Positions 22,301-32,785 of a stretch of DNA of 64,000 nucleotides are shown here, piece after piece (position 1 is the stretch's first letter; each line of letters starts with the position of its first letter). The stretch lies in the NCBI GenBank assembly GCA_916700875.1, contig CAKAKS010000067.1:31606531-31670530 (forward strand), read 5' to 3'. The stretch is from Sebastes aleutianus (Eukaryota > Chordata > Actinopteri > Perciformes > Sebastidae). The notes under the pieces were generated by a model. It saw only the letters and a program-made list of their open reading frames with translations, did no database searches and had not been told where the DNA came from. The position numbers were made by a program, and so were the translations under genes.

Positions 22301-25300
22301 GGCAAATACTGGTGTGTTCATGTGCTCATGAGGGCTATGAAGCAGCAGACACCTGGTTTAAAGGTCCCATATTGTAAAAAGTGAGATTTTCATGTCTTTT
22401 ATATTATAAAGCAGGTTTAAGTGCTGTATAAATACTGTTAAACTATCAAAACACTCAATATACAGATTAACACAAACAGCCCGTATTTAGAAATTGTGCG
22501 TTTGAAACAAGCCATTAGGATTTCTGTCAATTTGTGATGTCACAAATATACAATATTTAGACCATTACAAGGTTTTAAATGTAAACATTCTAAATGTGTC
22601 CCAGTTTATTTCCTGTTGCAGTGTATGTAAATAACATCAGCTGACAGGAAGTAAACATGGACCCAAACTGTTGCCTAGCAATGCATTTCCGTTGCAATTC
22701 CGTTGACATGAACTAAAACGGAGCGTTTCAGACAGAGGGTGAATACAGGTATATTCAGGCAGACAGTATGAGGAAAATAAGTTTTTTTTAACATTACAGC
22801 ATGTAAAGACGTTCTAGTAGAAACACAAAATACAAGTAAGAACCTGAAAATTAGCACGATATGGGACCTTTAATGCCTTGCTAAAGGACACTTCCGCGAA
22901 GCAGGACACATGACCGCCTGCTGATGGGAACTATGGTAATTGAACCTAGGAAGTCAGTCTTTTCAATCACTGGGACAGCGTGTTGTTGTTTTCAGTGTGA
23001 CTGCAGAAGGACACAACAGAAAGCTGGAGATCCTCACAGGATATTTTAGCATTTGTTTTTTTAATTTCCTTCTTTGGCTGTTGATTCAAACACCTATAAA
23101 CTGCAGATCATTTGTTTTTTCTCAACTCTTTACTTAACCTGAGTAAATATTACTTGTTGTGAGCATAAAATACAACAAATGACGTATTTTCCACTGTTGA
23201 ACAAATCTATGTAATGTACTTTTGAAATGTAGATATTAAAAGCTCCAACATTCTAGTCATGTAAAATTTCAAAAGAATTAAACACACAAGCAATATCGTG
23301 TGTTTGCGCCGGGTTTATTTCTCAGGGGAGAGGGGAGGCTGCAGAATTGGTCGGCCTCAGGACCGTTTCAACTTTAGAAACCAAGTGGCAGGACCCCGTG
23401 AGTTACTGCTGAGCTGCAGAGTTAATCCTGCAATTGCCACATTCATCACTAGAACGAGCACTCAACTCTGAAGCATCAGTTCCTCACAATTAGTGGGTTT
23501 TCATTAGCATCTATCCATCAGCTGGGACTCCGCGGTTTGCTCTGGGCCTCCTGTTATCTTACGTACGAAGGGACTGGGGCTCCTGGGCGGGTCCAGTTCT
23601 CAGGCTGGTGAAGGGGGTGCCGGGGGGCTCCTGTTTGGCCTGATAACCTCTGTGGAGCGCAGAGCTGATATCTACCAACGCTGTCTTTAATGGTACCATG
23701 TCACGGAGAGCACAAAGAGAGCAAGCAGCTAGGTAGCAGCAGAAATCTTTTCATAATGAAAAGTGGATGATACCAGTTTTGAAACTGTGCCAGATTTTGG
23801 TCTTTCTTAATGTGGTGGAGGATTTTATTTGTAATCTTTTCAGGCTAGCCGTTAACCTTTACTTCCAGTCTTTGTGCTAAGCTAAGTTAGCCAGCTGCTA
23901 GCTGTAGCTTCATATGTAACGGACAGACACGAGAGTGATATCAATCCTCTCTTCCAACTCTCGGCAAAAAAAAAGCAAATAAACATATTTCCCAAAAAGT
24001 CAAACTTTTTCTTCAATGCACAATTTTCAATTTGGTTATTAAAGAACTGTGGCCGTTATATGTAGTGAGCGGGACATTTTATAGTTGAAATATAAACTTG
24101 CACACCTCAAAACAAAGTTAACGCAACCCTGCACAATATCAGTGCAATATCTATCTCCACCTTCCATACTCCATATCTCAATGTGTATATTGGAGGTTTG
24201 TTTGACTGTTGTTTTCACTTACAGTCACACCTACACCCAGCGCATCCAAGGCCAATCTCTACCAGACAATAAGTTCACAGACAAAATGACACCCACACAA
24301 ACACAGTGTAAAAGATCTCTGGTGTAATATACAGCAGAAACAGACGGTGACACGCGCAAACAGACAAATTCTTCTCACCACACCCGAAAGGCAGAGGCAA
24401 TGAACACAGAGAGAGAAAACAAACACACACAAAGTGTCGTCTTACCAGGGAGTCTGTTCATGTTTACACCCTGAGCGGAGAGGCCGATGCCCATGTACCT
24501 GTGGAACAGACAGATGAGAGGTTAGTTGGACATGTAGAAAAAAAGACTGAGGAGTACATAGCTACCAATAATGCCTTGCTGATAAACTCCTAAACATCGT
24601 CCATTAAGGTCTACAGCCACACTAACAGCCTGTGGTGTCATGATACTTCATTCACATCCAAATGAAAAAAAAATGTTGGATGGATGAAAAACAGAGGGAC
24701 AACTTTGCTATGCTTACATCCTCATTACAGTTAGCATATGAACGTGCAAATGCTTTGTTTATGCTCGACGCAGTGTCCCAGACAAGCCCCCAGGAAGAGA
24801 GCCGGTCATTGATGCCAGTTTTAGTAGTGGCCAACCGGCGGTACTACAACTTCTGTGTCCATCACGTGATGCCATTGGGCCCAAAAATACTTTTTTCACA
24901 TGGACTTCCATTGGGAAAGAGACATCTGTAGGTGAATCAACTTCCCAGTATGAACACTTGAATAGCCCTTATTTACATCATTAGGTCCTAGAAGTTGTGA
25001 AATGCACTAATAGCCGAATCCAGAGTTATTTCCCTTCCTCCGTTCATGTGAATGATACCCAGACCAAGGCTGGAGCGAGGGCTGGGAGGCAGAGTTAGCA
25101 AGCCGTGATGACGCAGTGACGACGCCGTGATGTTGTGACCATGTAACCGAGCGGACGCTACTGTGCCTGCTCCATGGGCCCAATGGATGCGGAAGATCGC
25201 CGAAAGATCCGGGAACTTTTCCAGTTGGAAGTCGAGCCATTTTGGCTTCATGCGCCACTGAGCAACTTTCATAGGAAATGAACAGGACCTCGCCTCCAAC

Positions 25301-28300
25301 GCTGTATCCAGTTCTCTAAATACATCCATAGTCACAATGCTAACAACGCAGAAAATGTGCTGCCTTGATCATCTGTGCCATCCTGTCTGCTGAAACGTCT
25401 AAAAAAAGAGGCGCCGGCGTATATGGACTCGCAGGTGGCTAGGAAGACGTGAATGGTATGGCTTGTCCATTTCTGACGAAGCTGAAATCCGGTCAGACTA
25501 TAAAATGAGTCATGCGGCTCAAAACTCGGGTCAGAAACGGGCTAAAAAATCGTACAGCGTATGCCCGGCTTTAGATACAGTAATTTATCTTATGATAAAC
25601 TAATGAGCTTGAACTTTTGACCTGCTGGACGCGCTAAATGAAAAGTCAAGTGATCATATTAGGATGCATCCTCTTGGAACCCTGAATGTGTGTACTAAAT
25701 TTCAAGAAAATCCATCCCACAGTTGTAGAGACGCATACATTTCTCTCCGTCTCAACTGACAGAGCCGAGCAGCTAGTATGGCTGAACATGTTTAATTTGA
25801 CTTTTGAATCAGATACTTCCTGTTTTCTAATCACTACACACACACACACTACTAAACCATGACAGAATCCAATTAAATGTGGGACTTTATTTATTATCAA
25901 AGTATTCAGACATCTTGGGTCAAAGAGGTTGAAAACAACCAGTGAAGTCATGTGACTTCATGTGGCTGTCACACTGTAAGATGAGGCCCTTTATGGCTGA
26001 AGTCTCAATTTAGGATTACAAATTGACCTCTAGCCTTGTGAAGATTTTAATCACAGTTCCACTTCATTACATTGTCCTGTGTTTTGCAGTCTCCTGATAT
26101 GAATTTCTAAAAAATACGTATTTGCTATATAGGGCATGTATTGAATAAACTTAACTAATGACTCCATCATAATGTATAACTAAATGATTCCTGATGATTT
26201 ACAGTTTGGGGTCTTACAGAGTTAGCATGGCATTACTTAAATCAACATTCATATACATGTAGGAGTGCCCCAAGAACCTGCTTGCATTTAGATATTAGAT
26301 ATTGACAACATCACAATATGGCAGCACGCTCAAAGACATTATATAAGAATGTCAGGTATGAAGAGAAGGAGAACAGCATTGTAATCTCCTGTGGGCCATC
26401 ATCTTTTCTTTAGATGATTACTGGTCTACCACAAATAGATTTAAAAAAAAATTCAGGGCTGACAAACTGCAGCAGACGAACTGAACTGCTGATGCAAGTT
26501 TATGTCTTAAATAACAAGCAGCTAAAGTAAAATGAGAGTCACGGTGCTGCATGCAAATCCAGATTAGACTGGTCAATTGTTCAGGCTTGTATTGTTACCA
26601 AATTAAGCTTTGAGCAACTCTCCCCCTTGTGAAACATAATATGAACAGCATATTAGTTATGATAGTTGAGTTTGTAGGTCATTTATAAGACAGTTAATAT
26701 TAAAAGTCAATAACTTCCTAATAGGCCCCATTAGGCTCAAGTTTATCACACACACCAGACAGAAGGAGCTCAAACGGAGCGTTTCAGACCGAGGGTGAAA
26801 GAGGAGCTGCAGCACAGCCGGTACGAGAAAAATGAACTATTTGAACATTAAAGCATGTAAACCTGTTCTAGTAGAAACCCCAAATACAAGTATGCACCTG
26901 AAAATAAGCAAAACAGGGCCTCTTTAAAACCATTACAAGCTCACAAGGCTGTTACTGTGGCTGTAGATTTGGCTCAGTGTTCATTAGTTCAGCGCTAACA
27001 TTAGCATGCTAACATTCTGTGTAGCGTGTCAGAATTACCACGTTAGCTGATAAGCACAATATGCATACAGTTAGCGTGTTGACATGCTAACATTCTGCAT
27101 GTAACATTGTGTGTAAACAGGAAGCAGCGGTGGACATAGGAATAGATGCGAAGAGCTTGAATAATAACTAGCTAGTAGAGATGCTCATTTTGAAAAATGT
27201 TCTTAACCGATAACCGACCCTCTTTAACCGATTATTAACCGTTAACCGACAAGGTTTGTGCCTCGCGCCAGCTGCAGTGTATGAGCACAAGAGACAACTG
27301 AGAACCCAGTTCACCCTGCCAGGAGTGTTACTTAGCAGCCACGGTGCTGCGTGTAGTGTCGCCGGAGTAGTGTGGACGCTAGGCGTAAACGTAGCAAAAG
27401 TTATCCGTTTTAAAATCTAAAATGTATTAGTGTGGCTGTAGCCTAAAGTCTTGGAGAAACCCACAGACACTGCCATCCTTTGAGCCAAGCCACTAAATCA
27501 TGTGTTGTGGAAAGTTTTGCTTTGCTCTGTGTCCTTACCCATCTCGGCCTTTGCTGATGATCTTCACCTCGAAGTAGTAGACTCCACAGGCTGCTGGGAT
27601 GGGGTGGGTGGCCCGTACAGACGCTGCATCTTTAGGGGTTTTGCCGTGACCTTCAGATGAGGGGTAAAAACACACAAAAGAGTAACAGAGTGTGGTTATT
27701 ACAAATAGATACTGGATCATTCTAGAATCAAAAAAGGATCAAAATGAGTAGACCGAAGCTTTTCTCCTGTTGTTGTCAACCAGATCAAACAAAATGTGTT
27801 TAAGAAGCAGAGGGCTAACGTCTCAGCAGTTTTTAAATGTGACTCAAGTCTTTTTAAAAGGTTCCTTATGTTTGCCGCTCGTCGTATTGGGTTTTTGAAG
27901 CTTTAACCCCAAAGGGAACGTTGACCAAACCCGCCAGTTATTTCCCCACGATGAAAGAATACTACTCAGAGCAGATGAAGTCAAACTGGATCAGAAGAGA
28001 GGTGGGGCTCAATACCAAAAACGTTTAACAACCCAAGTCACGGTGTAAAAAGAAAGCGGCTTGAAGGCAAATTAGTGCTTGTCCCAATATTTGTTTAGGT
28101 ACAATTATATAAGTAGTATTTTGTGTTTAATAACTGCATATATTATTTGTTTTCCATTGGTTTGACACATTTCCACATGAACCAGGGTTTTACAGTTGAA
28201 TATAAATGATTACAAGTAGGTCTAGTGATCCCAAAACACATGATGCCAATTTTACTAGATGACATTTTGATGAATATCTGAGCACACAATGTGTCAGTGG

Positions 28301-31300
28301 TTTCAAGAGTATCACCTTAGAGCAGTCAATAGTATTATTAGGGGTCAGATATCAGAAATGTTTACACTGTAAGAGGTTACTTAGCAGCAGTTTACAACAT
28401 GTGGACAACTAGGCTGCTGTTTTTAATAAAGTTCTGAATGTCATGATTATACTTGTAGATACTGACTAAGGTCAAGTGTACCACTAATATAATAATAACT
28501 TACTAAATGGGAGCTAAATCAGTCCGTTTTTTGTAGAAAACAAACTCTGTTTACTGCTTTGTTTACTTAGAAGTTGAAGAAACTGGTTTGGGGAAAAACA
28601 GCATCCTGGGACGACCCCAACAACAAGCAACTGCATCATTTTAACGGATTGTTTTCATGTAGAAACAAGATAATTTGCGATTATACTAGATACAAACATC
28701 GTGTTTAATGCTGCGCAGACCACAATACAAGCCTGGAGTTTAAACAACAAAATCACAATTTGAATATTGGTTAAAAAATCAAATCATAATAAGATGTTTT
28801 GTTCAACCCTAAGAGGAGGCATTTTTTTATTTCATAGGATGTTTAAATGGCAGCTGGTCTTTTAAATGGAGTCTGTTTAATATACAGACGTAGGCAAAGT
28901 TGTTGGTAACGTTCCGTTAAAGAGAGAAAAACCCACAATGGTCACTGAAATAACTTGAAACTGACAAAAGTAATAATAAATAAAAATTCGCTGAAAATTA
29001 ACTAATGAAAATCAGATATTGTTTTTGAATTATGGTTCAGCAGAATCATTTAAAAAAACAAACTAATGAAACTGGCCTAGACAAAAATGATGGTAACATT
29101 AACTTAATATTTTGTTGCACAACCTTTTGAGGCAATCACTGCAATCAAGTGATTTCTGTAACTCTCAATGAGACTTCTGCACCTGTTGACAGGTATGTTG
29201 GCCCACTCCTCGTGAGCAAACTGCTCCAGCTGTCTCAGGTTTGAAGGGTGCCTTCTCCAGACTGCATGTTTCAGCTCCTTCCACAGATGTTCAATAGGAT
29301 TTAGATCAGGGCTCATAGAAGGCCACTTCAGAATAGTCCAATGTTTTGTTCTTAGTCATTCTTGGGTGTTTTTAGCTGTGTTTTGGGTCATTATCCTGTT
29401 TGAGGACCCATGACCTGCAACTGAGACCAAGCTTTCTGACACTGGGCAGCACATTTCGCTCCAGAATGCCTTGATAGTCTTGAGATTTCATTGCACCCTG
29501 CACAGATTCAAGACACCCTGTGCTAGATGCAACAAAGCAGCCCCATAACATAACCGAGCCTCCTCCATGTTTCACATTAGGTACAGTGTTCTTTTCTTTG
29601 GATGCTTCATTTTTGCGTCTGTGAACATAGAGCTGATGTGACTTGCCAAAAAGCTCCAGTTTTGTCTCATCTGTCCAAAGGACATTCTCCCAGAAGCTTT
29701 GTGGCTTGTCAATATGCATTTTGGAAAATTCCAGTCTCGCTTTTTTATGATTTGGTGTCCTTCTCGGTTGTCTTCCATTAAGTCCACTTTGGCTCAAACA
29801 GTGACGGATGGTGCGATCTGACACTGATGTACCTTGACCTTGGAGTTCACCTCTAATCTCTTTGGAAGTTGTTCTGGGCTCTTTGGTTACCATTCGTATT
29901 ATCCGTCTCTTCAATATGTCATCAATTTTCCTCTTGCGGCCACGTCCAGGGAGGTTGGCTACAGTCCCATGGACCTTAAACTTCTGAATAATATGTGCAG
30001 CTGTAGTCACAGGAACATCAGGCTGCTTGGAGATGGTCTTATAGCCTTTACCTTTAACATGAAGGTCTATAATGTTCTTTCTAATCTCCTGAGACAACTC
30101 TCTCCTTAGCTTTCTGTGGTCCATGTTCAGTGTGGTACACACCATGATGCCAAACAGCACAGTGACTACTTTTCACCCTTTAAATAGGCAGACTGACTGA
30201 TTACAAGTTTGAAGATACCTGTGATGCTATTTACAGGACACACCTTAGTTTAACATGTCCCTATGGTCACATTATTTTACATCTTTTCTAGGGGTACCAT
30301 CATTTTTGTCCTGGCCAGTTTCATTAGTTTGTTTTTTAAAATGATTCTGTTGAACCACAATTCAAAAACAATATCTGATTTTCATTAGTTCATTTTCAGT
30401 AAATTTTTATCTATTATTACTTTTGTCAGTTTCAAGTTATTTCAGTGACCATTGTGGGTTTTTCTCTCTTTAACGGAACGTTACCAACAACTTTGCCTAC
30501 GTCTGTATATATAAAATGGTTGCCAGATGATTACACCATACAGGTGAGGAAAACAAGAAATACAGTAACACCCACAGAGCATGTATTAAAAACTAAATTT
30601 GTAACACTATTATACGCTATTAAATATGCCCATCATAAACCATGAGCCCATGGTAACGTCTTAAAAGGTCTTATGTCTAACCAACAGTCCAAAACCTAAA
30701 GATATTCAACTTACAAAGAAACCAAGAAAACAGTAAATCCTCAGTTTTGAGAAGCTGGAACCAGCAAATGTTTGGTATTTTTTGCTTGATAAAAGACTAA
30801 AATGATTTATCAATAACAGCCGAGACGATTCATCAAATTAAATCGACTAATTGTCTCAAGCTCTATGCAAAACTCAAATCATTATAGTCATCATCATGAT
30901 GATGATGATTACTAATTACCTGCAGAAATTATGTAAGGCACATTACTGTCATTATTGTTTTATTTAGATGTTCTTTGTTTGCAATCTGGGATTCCTAAAT
31001 GAGATTGGCAAATGTTGTGTAATCAAAACTGTAATTTTCAGAATAATGCTTATTCCTATTTTCTGCTATACGATGTTCCCCTCACTTCAGTGACATGCTT
31101 TAGTTGTTACACAGCTTTTCAGACATGTTCACCTCACAGATGCGTGACCTCATTACAAGTAGCTTTGTTATTTTTTAAACAAATGTCTCAAAATGCAGCA
31201 TTGATGTTCTTGGGGCTCTAATTACTTTATTTTCAATATTTGTTAATCTCCATAAAATGTCATAAGCGGAAAATTCTCATCGCAATTTTCCAAAGCACAA

Positions 31301-32736
31301 CTTCACATATTCAAACATCTTGTTTTGCCCAAACAAACACTAAACCCAAAGTTATTCAGTTTGTTATAATAGAGTATAAGGAAAACCAGCAAATATTTGC
31401 ATTTAAGTAGCCGTATTGTTGACTTTTTTTGTTGGGGATGCACAGATACCGGATCAGATATCGGGCCGATATTGACTTAAATAGCTGGATCGGATATCAG
31501 TGACAATGGGGCCGATCTAATCAATTAAATTTGTTTATATACTATGCATATTATATACTGGAATTTTAATTCCTGTTTAAGTTTTGACCAATTTGTTGCT
31601 GCATTAAAAAGGTTTACACTTGAACTGTAATTCCTGTTGATTTTGAAGATTTGTTACCAAGTTTCTTTCTTCTTTTTTTTAAATCTATGGATTCATTTGT
31701 TACATTTTGTTTTACAAAGTTAGGAAAGCAATGTTTAAGTCAGGCCTGATGTTGCCTGACACAAAAAAGACTGATCCCAGTCACTTCCACACAGTGAGGC
31801 ATACAGCTTATTTATTAAACACTGGTATCGGATCGGTACGAGATACCCAAAGCCCAGGTATCGGGACTGAAAAAGTCTTATCGGTGCATCCCTATATTTT
31901 GTTTTAAAAATGAATAAAGTGATCAATCAATTATCAAAATAGGTGCCAATTAATCGACTGATCATTTCAGCTCTATGATAGTAGTATCAAATGTTTAGCA
32001 GGCCTTGGTATTTGAACATAAGTGACATTTAGTTTTTGTAATAACTAGTGGAAGATCCTTTTGGTGGATTTTAGATAACACGGCTTTTACTGATTGATAA
32101 TAATAGATGAGGCCATGAATACTAGGACATTTAAAATAGCATTGATGTGGAAATCATGTTCAAACATCTCTGGGGATGGTTCATGTAAAAGTTTGCAGTG
32201 TTTGAAATGCAAACGTTACACCTGCTATGACATTTCCAGGTGTATGTGTTGTGTGTGTGTGTGTGTGACAGAATATTCTAGTTGTAACAAGGAAGAGTGT
32301 GCGTAGAGGGCATGGTCAGACCCAGAATAGTAGAACACACCCAGGAAGCAGTTACACCTTTTTTTCTTCTTCTTCCTACTCTCTAGGCTTCTCTTGTAGG
32401 CCGACACAAAAAAAAACCCTATTGGTAGCTTTGCTAAGCAACTAGTCTGTCACTTGATAGTCACTTGATATTAAACCATCAAAGCAGCAAAGAACTAGCC
32501 TGTCATGGCATCAATAAAGGCTTTCAATTCTTCTGTGTAATTCAGGGCTAATCATGATATTCGACTCTGTGTATTTCCTGTCATTTAATTACCTGATAAT
32601 GCTGCATTAGCCTACCAAGAAGGCTGTCTAGCTCATGTCTACTTTGGGCTAAACGTTAAATGATTATGTGTGACTTTAACCTGGTTCTATACATGTAATG
32701 TGTTATATTCAGAAGAAGAAAGCCTGACAGGTTACG

Positions 32737-32785
<49 letters not shown>

